From Bacteroidota bacterium (GTDB lineage: Bacteria > Bacteroidota > Bacteroidia > SXHM01), in contig CANKAM010000008.1 in the NCBI GenBank assembly GCA_947479755.1, positions 1 through 37,879 on the forward strand: a DNA stretch of 37,879 nt. Reading direction: 5' to 3'. A model generated the notes under the pieces. The model saw nothing but the letters and a program-made list of their open reading frames with translations, was not told the DNA's origin and searched no databases. Positions 1 through 7,648 of this stretch are shown one piece after another. The position numbers and the translations under genes are program-made. The first letter of the stretch is position 1. Every line of letters begins with the position of its first letter.

Positions 1-19
1 AAACCCATATCAGGAAGAA

Positions 20-496
20 ATGAAAAAAATAAAGAGTTTTAATAGCATAAGATCAATGCCTACTACTTTTACAAGTGACCAAATCAAAGAGTTGAATATT
101 GATAAAACATTGGAAAATTTTATTGAACTGCAAAAATCAGGTAATGAAATAAGAAAAGTATTAGTGTTTAATAAAATCTCAGGGAAAGAATATTCAGACT
201 TAATCAAATTTCAAATAGATGAAATCTCTGCTTTTTGGGAAAGTAACAGTTCTGATTATGAAAATGGAACAAAGCTTTTCCAAACTTTTTCCAGCAAATT
301 AGTTGATTTTAAAGCCGACTTAAAAGAAAAAAAAGATTTTCTATCTAACAATAGGAATGACTGGAATGAAACTACGGTTTCTGATTTAGAAACGGTCATT
401 TCACGATATAATGATGCAGTAAAAAACGAACTTGAAGATTTAAACATTAACGAATTGCCAGAAATTGACTGGACAATTTTTAAAGATAATAATTAG
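20..496 (+). CDS. Hypothetical protein, charged and helical; possibly 5'-partial
   Basis: I do not recognise a family. The product is 158 residues if translation starts at this ATG, rich in Lys, Glu, Asp and Asn, with no signal peptide or membrane segment, and looks mostly alpha-helical (the middle, about residues 30-135, could be coiled coil). A purine stretch AGGAAG lies just upstream of the ATG. However, the reading frame is open all the way to the left edge of the window (codons read N-P-Y-Q-E-E before the Met), so the true start may lie outside and this may be the C-terminal part of a larger protein. It is more A+T-rich than the housekeeping genes here and is followed by two strong hairpins. 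Confidence 0.6.
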   Translation: MKKIKSFNSIRSMPTTFTSDQIKELNIDKTLENFIELQKSGNEIRKVLVFNKISGKEYSDLIKFQIDEISAFWESNSSDYENGTKLFQTFSSKLVDFKADLKEKKDFLSNNRNDWNETTVSDLETVISRYNDAVKNELEDLNINELPEIDWTIFKDNN

Positions 497-506
497 TAAT
501 GCTCCG

Positions 507-559
507 CTAAGCGGCATCTGTGATGCCGCTTAGAACACAGCCGAATTTGTAATTCGGCT
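507..559. repeat. Twin hairpins with identical TGT loops (REP-doublet-like)
   Basis: Two perfect inverted repeats sit back to back. The first has 12-bp arms (CTAAGCGGCATC at 507-518, its complement at 522-533) and loop TGT. The second has 9-bp arms (AGCCGAATT at 539-547, complement at 551-559) and loop TGT as well. Five bases separate them. There is no U-tract directly after the first; the second is followed by TAACAAAAAAA. They may serve as a transcription end for the upstream gene, but the paired structure with the same loop resembles REP/BIME-type elements. Confidence 0.7.
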
Positions 560-586
560 TAACAAAAAAACAGAAACCCCATCAAC

Positions 587-615
587 TTTAAACTTTAGAC
601 TTTCAAACTTTAAAC
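587..615. repeat. Short quasi-periodic ACTTTAAACTTT repeat
   Basis: About 29 bases built from four variants of the word AACTTTA/GACTTTC/AACTTTAAA at 7-9 bp spacing, ending just before the ATG at 625. No gene content. It belongs with the other low-complexity intergenic stretches of this window, each with its own word. Confidence 0.5.
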
Positions 616-624
616 CAAAAAATC

Positions 625-1353
625 ATGGCATCCACCTCAGAAACCGGTCACGCAGTTAATTACAATAACTTCAATACCCTTATAGCCCGGGCTACGGGTT
701 ATGGCATCCGCTACAATCCTACCAACACACTTATTCAAATTCCTAATCTGCAAACTGTATACGCTGCTGTGGGCACAGGCATACAACATGTGGTGCAATA
801 TAAACCCGGGTGGAGCAATGCTATAAATGCTCGTCAGCAGGTATTTTTGGATATGGAAAAATTTGCAACCCGTATCATCAACGCCTTTGATGCTACCGAA
901 GCGGTAACCGATGCTCAGGTGAAGGATGCTAAAACTGCTTTGCGTAAAATCCGTGGCGAGCGCAAAAGCAAAAAAATTTTAAACCCCGGTCCCGATGACC
1001 CAATTCAAATCTCCGCTTCACAACTATCATTTGCCAATCAGGTTCTCCATTTTGGTGAGTTGGTAGGCATGGTAACAGCCGAGCCAACCTATGCCCCCAA
1101 CGAAACCGACTTGCAGGGTGCAAATTTGGTTATAGTCCTTAATTCACTCAACACCGCTAACCAAACCGTAGCCACCGCAGAGCAACCCTATCTCGATGCT
1201 CTTAGCGAGCGCAACACCGCTTTATATGCACCTAAAACAGGCGCGGTCGACCGTGCCCTTGAAATAAAACGCTATGTAAAATCGGTTGCCTCTATTACTA
1301 AAGACGAGTATAACCAGATTGCAGGCATCAAATTCAGCCGCCCTAAAAAGTAA
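625..1353 (+). CDS. Hypothetical protein, Bacteroidota-type
   Basis: The product is 242 residues with no signal peptide and no membrane segment. It begins MASTSETGHAVNYNNFN and looks helical and Ala/Thr/Asn-rich, with a basic stretch RGERKSKK near residue 110-117. From memory, proteins starting with a similar MASTSETGH motif recur as uncharacterised proteins in Bacteroidota, but I know of no assigned function and name none. Codon use looks normal for the window. It stands alone, with hairpins upstream and a repeat-rich intergenic region downstream, so the context gives no functional hint. Confidence 0.75.
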   Translation: MASTSETGHAVNYNNFNTLIARATGYGIRYNPTNTLIQIPNLQTVYAAVGTGIQHVVQYKPGWSNAINARQQVFLDMEKFATRIINAFDATEAVTDAQVKDAKTALRKIRGERKSKKILNPGPDDPIQISASQLSFANQVLHFGELVGMVTAEPTYAPNETDLQGANLVIVLNSLNTANQTVATAEQPYLDALSERNTALYAPKTGAVDRALEIKRYVKSVASITKDEYNQIAGIKFSRPKK

Positions 1354-1393
1354 TTTATAGCTCTGTCTCTCTATTCCCTTCCTTATCTCTGTT

Positions 1394-1418
1394 CCCCCTC
1401 CTTATTTCAAGGAGGGGG
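1394..1418. repeat. REP-like hairpin CCCCCTCCTT / AAGGAGGGGG
   Basis: A perfect 10-bp inverted repeat with a 5-base loop (ATTTC), followed by TTAGGGGGTGGTGGGG. The stem plus a GGGGG-rich tail is the layout of REP-type palindromes mobilised by IS200/IS605-like transposases in other bacteria. It lies 40 bp after the preceding stop codon and could also act as a terminator, although it has no T-tract on the plus strand. Confidence 0.65.
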
Positions 1419-1456
1419 TTAGGGGGTGGTGGGGTGATAAAAATCCGGAAATTGTA

Positions 1457-1666
1457 TGTTTTGCCTACCCATTTGTATGTTTAGGCTACCCATTTCTCTG
1501 TTTTTGCATCCCGGTTTTGTGTTTTTGCATCCCATTTTGCTGTTTAAGCATCCCGTTTCCCTGTTTTCCCATCCCATTCTTCTGTTTTCCCATCCTGTTT
1601 TGCTGTTTTCCCATCCCATTCTTCTGTTTAACCACCCCAATCTTCTGTTTTCCCATCCCGCCCCAA
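1457..1666. repeat. 21-bp tandem repeat array, 10 units
   Basis: Ten exact-length 21-bp units start at 1457, 1478, 1499, 1520, 1541, 1562, 1583, 1604, 1625 and 1646. Every unit begins TGTTT; most continue to CATCCC around unit position 9-14; the last seven bases vary. Units 6 and 8 are identical. No unit differs in length, so divergence has been by substitution only. Because 21 is a multiple of three, long frames stay open on both strands (heptads such as LFSHPIL or MGWENRR), but these look like artefacts of the periodicity rather than genes: no recognisable protein, no promoter and extreme composition. Confidence 0.9.
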
Positions 1667-1667
1667 A

Positions 1668-1714
1668 AAACCTTCAAGGTTTCAGGCACAACTGGCAATT
1701 AACCTTGAAGGTTT
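1668..1714. repeat. Paired palindromes AACCTTCAAGGTT
   Basis: AAACCTTCAAGGTTT (1668-1682) is a near-perfect palindrome. Its inverted copy AACCTTGAAGGTTT lies at 1701-1714, giving a 14-bp stem with an 19-base loop or two small cruciforms. It starts two bases after the end of the 21-bp array. Confidence 0.65.
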
Positions 1715-1721
1715 GCTTCTT

Positions 1722-1827
1722 CCTTAGCGCCTTCGTGGGAAACTCTTTGCGCCTTTGCGGTAAAAATCTGTGTTAAATCTGTGTAATCTGTGGTAAAAAC
1801 CCTCCGCGTCTCTGCTGTAAAAAACAG
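1722..1827. repeat. Degraded dispersed repeat with GCGCCTTTGCGGTAAAAA words
   Basis: This stretch is built from two word types: GCGCCTT(C/T)G(T/C)GG plus an A-run (1728-1765), then TCTGTG(T/G)TAA words (about 1767-1797), then CTCCGCGTCTCTGCTGTAAAAAA. A second, shorter copy of the first word type occurs at 23067-23090. No reading frame of interest. It looks like an intergenic repeat that has decayed. Confidence 0.55.
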
Positions 1828-1884
1828 TTTTCCTTGGTTATTAACCCAAAAAAACAGGGGGTGTTAATAAAATAAGTATAATTA

Positions 1885-1919
1885 TTTTTGGAAGAGGGCT
1901 ATAAAAACACATACTTTTG
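1885..1919 (+). promoter_or_regulatory. Promoter of glnN (TTTTTG ... TACTTTTG)
   Basis: TACTTTTG at 1912-1919 fits the Bacteroidota -7 consensus TAnnTTTG exactly, and TTTTTG at 1885-1890 is 21 bp upstream as a -33 candidate. Transcription would start near 1925, leaving a leader of about 110 bases that contains the inverted repeats at 1940-2016. Confidence 0.6.
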
Positions 1920-1939
1920 CGCCCGATTTCGGTTTTTAA

Positions 1940-2016
1940 GGTAATTGGGGTAATAAAGGTAATTATGTCAAACGTGCCTAACCAAATTACCTAATTACCG
2001 CAATCACCCAATTACC
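1940..2016 (+). promoter_or_regulatory. GGTAATT inverted repeats in the glnN leader
   Basis: GGTAATTGGG (1940-1949) has its exact complement CCCAATTACC at 2007-2016, and the inner words GGTAATTA and AATTACC also pair between the two halves. The transcript could fold into a long imperfect stem covering most of the leader and ending 20 bases before the ATG. This could influence stability or translation. Alternatively it is just another short-period intergenic repeat with no role. Confidence 0.45.
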
Positions 2017-2036
2017 AACTAAAAAAACAAAAAAAC

Positions 2037-4226
2037 ATGTCCGTATTACGATTCAAAGCCATCGAAAGCGTTTACACACGCAGACCTTTAGAAGTAGAAG
2101 CCCCCTCTGATAAAATATCAGACTTCTATGCAAGCAACGTATTCGGTAAAAAAGCCATGCGCGAATTTTTACCCGATGAAGTTTACAAACTTGTGCAGGA
2201 AGCCATTGATAAAGGCATTCAACTCGACCGCAAAATTGCCGACCACGTAGCAATGGGCATGAAATCATGGGCAATGACCAAAGGCGTAACGCATTACACG
2301 CACTGGTTTCAACCCCTCACCGGCACAACTGCCGAAAAACACGATTCGTTTTTTCAGCCAACCCTTGATGGCGCTGCGCTGGAAGTATTTGATGGCGGAC
2401 AATTGGTGCAACAGGAGCCGGATGCATCCAGCTTCCCGAGCGGAGGTATCCGCAACACCTTTGAGGCGCGCGGTTATACTGCATGGGATCCGACATCTGC
2501 TGCATTTATCATGGGTAAAACCCTGTGCATCCCTACTATCTTTGTTTCTTATACAGGCGAAGCGCTTGACCATAAAGCTCCTTTATTAAAAGCCCTTCAC
2601 GCAATGGATAAAGCTGCGGTAGAGGTTTGCCAGTATTTTGATAAAAACGTTACCAAAGTAACTGCTACCTTAGGCTGGGAACAGGAATATTTCCTCGTGG
2701 ACGCTGCTTTATATACAGCCCGCCCCGACCTTATGTTGACAGGAAGAACCGTTTTCGGTCACTCCTCAGCAAAAGACCAACAGTTGGAAGACCACTATTT
2801 TGGTTCTATCCCTGAAAGAGTAAATGCGTTCATGCGCGATTTCGAGATTGAATCATTGAAGCTTGGCATTCCCGTAAAAACCCGTCATAACGAGGTTGCC
2901 CCAAATCAATTTGAGTGCGCACCTATATTTGAAGAGACTAATTTGGCGGTTGACCACAACCTGTTATTAATGGATGTGATGGAAAAAGTAGCGCGCAAAC
3001 ACAACTTCCGCATACTGTTTCACGAAAAGCCCTATGCAGGAATCAACGGTTCGGGCAAACACAACAACTGGAGTATGGCTACTAATACAGGCAAAAACCT
3101 GTTAAGCCCCGGAAAAACTCCTAAAAAGAATTTGCAATTCCTCACGTTCTTTGTCAATACTATTAAAGCCGTTCACGAACACGCAGATTTATTGCGTGCC
3201 TCTATTGCCCATGCTGGAAATGATCACCGCCTGGGAGCCAACGAAGCGCCTCCTGCTATTATATCTGCGTTCATCGGTTCGCAATTAGATGCAGTGCTGA
3301 ATGAACTGGAAGCAAAAGTGCATGGCGGCAAAATGTCGCCCGATGAAAAAACGGAATTGAAACTGAACATCGGCAAAATCCCTGAAATCCTGTTGGACAA
3401 CACAGACAGAAACAGAACTTCACCATTCGCCTTCACAGGAAATAAATTTGAGTTCCGTGCCGTTGGTTCTTCACAAAACTGCGCAGGACCGATGATGGTA
3501 CTCAATACCATTGTAGCAAATCAATTAACCGACTTCAAAGTAGCGGTAGATAAAATAATTGATAAAGGCGTTGACAAAGAAGAAGCAATCCTTCAAGTAT
3601 TGCGTCAATATATAATAGAGTCTAAAAATGTGCGCTTTGAAGGCAATGGCTACAGCGATGCATGGGTAAAAGAAGCAGAGAAACGCGGTTTGAGCAACAT
3701 CAAAACCACTCCGCAAGCCCTGGATGCCTATGTAAGCGCGAAAAGCAAAGCCCTTTTCAAACGCTTTGATATCCACAGTGAGCGCGAAATTGCTGCCCGC
3801 CACGATATTTACTTAGAGATGTACAGCAAGAAGATTCAAATCGAATCACGCGTAATGGGTGATATTGCGTTGAATCACATTATCCCTACTGCTATTCAGT
3901 ACCAAAACCTGCTTATTACTAATGTAAGCGGATTGAAAGGAATCTTCTCTGCCGAAGAATTTAAAAAGTTGACTCCCGTGCAGGTTGAGACTATTAAAGA
4001 AGTATCTGAACACATTCTGGCTATTAAGAATGGAGTAGAAGCAATGGTAGAAGCCCGCAAAAAAGCCAACAAAGTAGAAGGCGCACGCGCTCATGCTGTT
4101 GCTTACTGCGAAAAAGTGGTTCCGTTCTTCGAAACCATCCGTTATCATGTAGATAAACTGGAATTACTGGTGGATGATGAGTACTGGCCATTGCCAAAAT
4201 ACCGCGAATTGTTGTTCAATCGCTAA
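2037..4226 (+). CDS. glnN: Glutamine synthetase type III
   Basis: Makes glutamine from glutamate, ammonia and ATP in the cytoplasm, the main entry of ammonia into amino acids. At 729 residues it has the length of GSIII, far longer than type I or II. The ATP/glutamate-binding core is visible as GINGSGKHNNWS (about 335-346), preceded by PNQFECAPIFEETN, and the family block FRAVGSSQNCAGPMMVLNT lies near 475. The N-terminal GSIII-specific region contains HYTHWFQPLTG, where the phosphate-binding loop begins. The ATG follows an A-rich leader. The gene stands alone with its own promoter and a strong terminator. The family forms double-ring dodecamers. Identification is very secure. Confidence 0.97.
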   Translation: MSVLRFKAIESVYTRRPLEVEAPSDKISDFYASNVFGKKAMREFLPDEVYKLVQEAIDKGIQLDRKIADHVAMGMKSWAMTKGVTHYTHWFQPLTGTTAEKHDSFFQPTLDGAALEVFDGGQLVQQEPDASSFPSGGIRNTFEARGYTAWDPTSAAFIMGKTLCIPTIFVSYTGEALDHKAPLLKALHAMDKAAVEVCQYFDKNVTKVTATLGWEQEYFLVDAALYTARPDLMLTGRTVFGHSSAKDQQLEDHYFGSIPERVNAFMRDFEIESLKLGIPVKTRHNEVAPNQFECAPIFEETNLAVDHNLLLMDVMEKVARKHNFRILFHEKPYAGINGSGKHNNWSMATNTGKNLLSPGKTPKKNLQFLTFFVNTIKAVHEHADLLRASIAHAGNDHRLGANEAPPAIISAFIGSQLDAVLNELEAKVHGGKMSPDEKTELKLNIGKIPEILLDNTDRNRTSPFAFTGNKFEFRAVGSSQNCAGPMMVLNTIVANQLTDFKVAVDKIIDKGVDKEEAILQVLRQYIIESKNVRFEGNGYSDAWVKEAEKRGLSNIKTTPQALDAYVSAKSKALFKRFDIHSEREIAARHDIYLEMYSKKIQIESRVMGDIALNHIIPTAIQYQNLLITNVSGLKGIFSAEEFKKLTPVQVETIKEVSEHILAIKNGVEAMVEARKKANKVEGARAHAVAYCEKVVPFFETIRYHVDKLELLVDDEYWPLPKYRELLFNR

Positions 4227-4241
4227 TATTTGATTGCCCTG

Positions 4242-4275
4242 AAAGCCTTTCCGCACTGTGCGGAAAGGCTTTTTT
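4242..4275 (+). terminator. Rho-independent terminator of glnN
   Basis: Perfect stem GCCTTTCCGCA / TGCGGAAAGGC with a 3-base loop CTG, extended by AAA/TTT and followed by a run of six T. It lies 15 bp after the glnN stop codon. Confidence 0.9.
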
Positions 4276-4308
4276 AATTATCTTTTATCATTAATTATCA
4301 TTTTTTTC

Positions 4309-4337
4309 TTTGCTGAATAAATATTTTTCTACTTTTG
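4309..4337 (+). promoter_or_regulatory. Promoter of the PorE-like gene
   Basis: TTTG at 4309-4312 and TACTTTTG at 4330-4337, separated by 17 bp, match the Bacteroidota -33/-7 pattern. The leader would be about 85 bases. A second, weaker candidate (TATTTTAG at 4383-4390) lies closer to the gene. Confidence 0.6.
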
Positions 4338-4426
4338 GTCGGTCGAAAAATCGATTTAATCATTGCATATTGATAATTTATTTATTTTAGCACCCCAACA
4401 AAAAAGCCAACACAAAAAATCAACCT

Positions 4427-6418
4427 ATGAAAATTTTCAAAATCTTTACTCTCTTAGCCCTTGCGGTATCGGTTTCCCTCTCAGCGTTTGCTCAAAAGAG
4501 CAACGACAAAAGCAAAGCTGACCAAGCTTTTGATGTGATGGAATATTATGTTGCCATTGACCTTTATAAAAAGGAATACAAATCGGCAAAAGATAAATCC
4601 CGCAAAGCTGAAATCATTTTCAAGGTGGCAGAATGCTATCGCCTTACCAACAACCTTAAGCAGGCTGAAACCTGGTATAAGAAAGCCGTAAAGATCAAAT
4701 ATCCTGATCCTATTGCTATCCTGTATCTTGCTGATGCAATGAAAATCAACGAAAAATATTCTGACGCAATTGTTGAGTATAACAACTACGCAGCAAAAGT
4801 AGCAACTGATCCACGCGGTGCTAAAGGTGCTGAATCATGTGCACTTGCACAGAAGTGGATTGATAATCCAACTCGTTATGAAGTAAAGAACGAAGCACAA
4901 ATCAATGGTAAAAACAATGATTTCTCGCCTTCATATGCAAGCAAAAACAACAAAGAAATTCTTTTTACCTCTTCAAGAGACGGTGCAGAAGGTGATGATG
5001 TTGACGGATGGACAGGACAAAGTTTCACAGATGTTTTTACATCTAAAATTGATAACAAAGGAAAATGGAGCACGCCAACACCGTTGGATGTAATTGTAAA
5101 CTCAGCCGACAACGAAGGTTCTGCTGTTTATGATGCAGAATTTAAGACTCTTTATTTCACACGTTGCACACGTAAAAAGAAAGAAGCAATGGGCTGCGAA
5201 ATTTTCAGTTCAGAATCAAAAGGAAGTACTTGGGGCGAGCCAGCACTTATTTCTTTAAAGCCAGACTCGGTTATAGCAACAATCGGACACCCTGCATTAA
5301 ATGCTGACGGTTCAGTTCTTGTTTTTGCAGCTGATATCCCGGGCGGATTAGGCGGAAGAGATATTTGGGTTTCAACTTTTGATAAAGAGAAAAAACGTTG
5401 GACTAAACCTGTAAACGCAGGAAGCACTATCAACACTCCTGCTGATGAGATGTTCCCTTTCATTCATGCTGATGGAACTTTATATTTTGCTTCAAGCGGA
5501 CACATCGGAATGGGTGGTTTGGATATTTTCAAAGCTGATAAAGTTTCTGCTACTTCATGGGCAAATGTTACTAACATGCGTTACCCAATCAATTCTGCCG
5601 GTGACGATTTCGCAATCGTTTTCGAACGTGAAGCTGAAAAAGGTTACTTCACTTCAAACCGTAACGGTGGAAAAGGTGCTGATGATATTTATTCATTCAT
5701 CCTGCCACAACTTCAATTTACTTTGCAAGGTGTTGTAAAAGATTTCAAAAGCAAAAAACCAGTTGATGGAGCTACAGTTACTATTGTTGGAACAGATGGT
5801 TCTTCAAAAGAAGTTAAAACAGATGCATCAGGTTTCTATAAAGTTGATTTGATGCCTGCTACTTCTTATGTATTGACTGCAGGGAAACTTGGTGCCTACC
5901 TGAACAAGACAGGAAAAACCACTACTGTAGGTTTTGAAGAAGACAAAGCATTGGTTCACGATTTCGAATTGGATCCTATTGCAAAACCAATCGACCTTCC
6001 GAACATTTATTACGATTTGGCTAAATGGGAACTTCGCCCTGAGTCTAAAGTTGCTTTAGATGGTCTGATTGAAGTATTGACTGACAACCCGACTATTGTT
6101 ATTGAGTTAGGTTCACACACCGATATCCGTTCAAGCGATGCTTACAACTTAACACTGTCACAAAAGCGTGCCCAGTCAGTTGTTGATTACCTTATCGAAA
6201 GTGGCATTTCTGCTGACAGATTGGTTGCAAAAGGATATGGTGAAACTACTCCACGTGTTATTCCTTTTGATGTATCATTCATGAAGAAAGATGATGTAAT
6301 CACAGAAGCCTACATCAATAAACTTCCTACAGAGCCACAAAAAGAGGAAGCGCATCAGATGAACCGTAGAACTGAGTTCAGAGTATTGCGCAGCGATTAC
6401 GTTCCTAAACAAAACTAA
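4427..6418 (+). CDS. PorE-like TPR / beta-propeller / OmpA-domain protein
   Basis: 663 residues with a signal peptide (about 1-22, ending AFAQ). Domain order: TPR-like helices (about 30-150), WD40-like PD40 beta-propeller repeats with motifs such as SPSYASKNNKEILFTSSRDG and GGRDIW (about 160-425), a carboxypeptidase-regulatory-like fold (about 428-495, QGVVKDFKSKKPVDGA), and a C-terminal OmpA peptidoglycan-binding domain (about 525-655, with SHTDIRSSDAYNLTLSQKRA). This order is that of PorE of the type IX secretion system, which tethers secretion rings to peptidoglycan from the periplasm. PorE of Porphyromonas is a lipoprotein, while no lipobox is visible here. Bacteroidota carry several paralogues, so a role in T9SS is likely but not proved. 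No other por genes lie nearby. Confidence 0.85.
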   Translation: MKIFKIFTLLALAVSVSLSAFAQKSNDKSKADQAFDVMEYYVAIDLYKKEYKSAKDKSRKAEIIFKVAECYRLTNNLKQAETWYKKAVKIKYPDPIAILYLADAMKINEKYSDAIVEYNNYAAKVATDPRGAKGAESCALAQKWIDNPTRYEVKNEAQINGKNNDFSPSYASKNNKEILFTSSRDGAEGDDVDGWTGQSFTDVFTSKIDNKGKWSTPTPLDVIVNSADNEGSAVYDAEFKTLYFTRCTRKKKEAMGCEIFSSESKGSTWGEPALISLKPDSVIATIGHPALNADGSVLVFAADIPGGLGGRDIWVSTFDKEKKRWTKPVNAGSTINTPADEMFPFIHADGTLYFASSGHIGMGGLDIFKADKVSATSWANVTNMRYPINSAGDDFAIVFEREAEKGYFTSNRNGGKGADDIYSFILPQLQFTLQGVVKDFKSKKPVDGATVTIVGTDGSSKEVKTDASGFYKVDLMPATSYVLTAGKLGAYLNKTGKTTTVGFEEDKALVHDFELDPIAKPIDLPNIYYDLAKWELRPESKVALDGLIEVLTDNPTIVIELGSHTDIRSSDAYNLTLSQKRAQSVVDYLIESGISADRLVAKGYGETTPRVIPFDVSFMKKDDVITEAYINKLPTEPQKEEAHQMNRRTEFRVLRSDYVPKQN

Positions 6419-6440
6419 TTGCTTAAGAGCTGAAAAAATA

Positions 6441-6471
6441 AAAGCCCTCCGAATTTCGGGGGGCTTTTTTT
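6441..6471 (+). terminator. Terminator of the PorE-like gene
   Basis: Stem AAAGCCCTCCGAA / TTCGGGGGGCTTT with one G-T pair and a minimal loop, followed by a T-run. It starts 22 bp after the stop codon. Confidence 0.88.
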
Positions 6472-6473
6472 AT

Positions 6474-6481
6474 TTCCTTTG
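6474..6481 (+). promoter_or_regulatory. Candidate -7 box of the purM operon
   Basis: TTCCTTTG differs from TAnnTTTG at one position and lies 12 bp before the purM ATG, directly after the terminator T-run. No clear -33 box. The leader would be only a few bases. Confidence 0.35.
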
Positions 6482-6493
6482 CACACGTAAAAT

Positions 6494-7642
6494 ATGACCA
6501 CACCAAATAAATATAACCAGCGCGGAGTATCGGCAGACAAGGAAGACGTTCACAAAGCCATTGCGCAATTAGATAAAGGTCTATTTCCAAAAGCATTCTG
6601 TAAAATTGTCCCCGATTACTTGGGTAATGATGAAAACTATTGCGTGGTAATGCATGCCGATGGTGCGGGAACTAAATCATCACTTGCATACATCTATTGG
6701 AAAGAAACGGGTGATATTTCTGTTTGGCGCGGTATTGCGCAGGATGCGGTGGTGATGAATACCGATGACTTATTATGCGTTGGTGCATTGGATAATATTC
6801 TGCTTTCATCAACAATAGGAAGAAATAAATTTCTGATACCGGGTGAAGTAATTACTGAAATTATAAAAGGAACGGAGGAAACGCTTGCTATGCTTCGCAA
6901 GTACGGCATGAATATTATTTCAACCGGAGGTGAAACTGCTGATGTTGGCGATTTAGTGAAAACCATAATTGTTGATTCCACCGTTGTTTGTCGCATGAAG
7001 CGCAGTGATGTTATTTCTAATCACAGAATTCAGGCTGGTGATGTGATTGTTGGTTTGGCTTCTTACGGTCAAGCAACCTATGAAAGCGAATACAATGGCG
7101 GTATGGGTAGCAACGGATTAACTTCTGCCCGTCATGATGTTTTCAACCATGAGTATGCAAAAAAGTATCCGGAGAGTTTTGATAACTCATTGCCTGACAG
7201 TATTGTTTATTCAGGTAAAATGAAGTTGGAAGAGGCAGGTAAATTGGTGCTTTCACCAACGCGCACGTATGCCCCTGTAGTGAAAAAAATATTTGACACA
7301 GTTTCAAGAGAAAATATACACGGCATGGTGCATTGCAGCGGTGGCGCACAAACTAAGGTGTTGCATTTTGTGGATAATCTTCACATTGTAAAAGATAATC
7401 TTTTCCCAACACCGCCATTATTTAAACTGATACAAGAGCAAAGCGGAACATCATGGCAGGAAATGTATAAGGTGTTTAATATGGGCCATCGTATGGAAGT
7501 TTATGTGGCACCGGATCAGGCGCAAGCTATTATTGATGTTGCTAAATCATTTAACATTGATGCGCAGATTGTAGGTAAATGTGAAGAAGGTAAAGGCAAA
7601 AGTCTGACAATAAAAAGCGAACACGGAGTTTTTGAATACTAA
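6494..7642 (+). CDS. purM: Phosphoribosylformylglycinamidine cyclo-ligase (AIR synthase)
   Basis: Catalyses ATP-dependent ring closure of FGAM to AIR, the fifth step of purine synthesis. The DGAGTK motif (about 56-61) matches the DGVGTK nucleotide-binding loop of PurM, and GDVIVGLASYGQATYESEYNGG starts the C-terminal half with its SG/NG substrate loop. Length 382 residues is longer than the roughly 345 of E. coli PurM, as is usual in Bacteroidota as far as I recall. It is first in a likely operon: the ddl start lies 6 bp after its stop. No other pur genes are nearby, so purine genes are scattered in this genome. Confidence 0.95.
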   Translation: MTTPNKYNQRGVSADKEDVHKAIAQLDKGLFPKAFCKIVPDYLGNDENYCVVMHADGAGTKSSLAYIYWKETGDISVWRGIAQDAVVMNTDDLLCVGALDNILLSSTIGRNKFLIPGEVITEIIKGTEETLAMLRKYGMNIISTGGETADVGDLVKTIIVDSTVVCRMKRSDVISNHRIQAGDVIVGLASYGQATYESEYNGGMGSNGLTSARHDVFNHEYAKKYPESFDNSLPDSIVYSGKMKLEEAGKLVLSPTRTYAPVVKKIFDTVSRENIHGMVHCSGGAQTKVLHFVDNLHIVKDNLFPTPPLFKLIQEQSGTSWQEMYKVFNMGHRMEVYVAPDQAQAIIDVAKSFNIDAQIVGKCEEGKGKSLTIKSEHGVFEY

Positions 7643-7648
7643 AAAATA

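Noticed and set aside
1457-1666. CRISPR array
   Set aside because: Units are 21 bp with no separate unique spacers of constant length, no repeat of 24-40 bp and no cas genes; the same holds for 22644-22916.
1419-1776. Long open frames on both strands across the first 21-bp array (heptads such as LFSHPIL and MGWENRR)
   Set aside because: A period divisible by three keeps frames open automatically. Composition is extreme, no domain is recognisable and no promoter or stop-codon context supports a gene.
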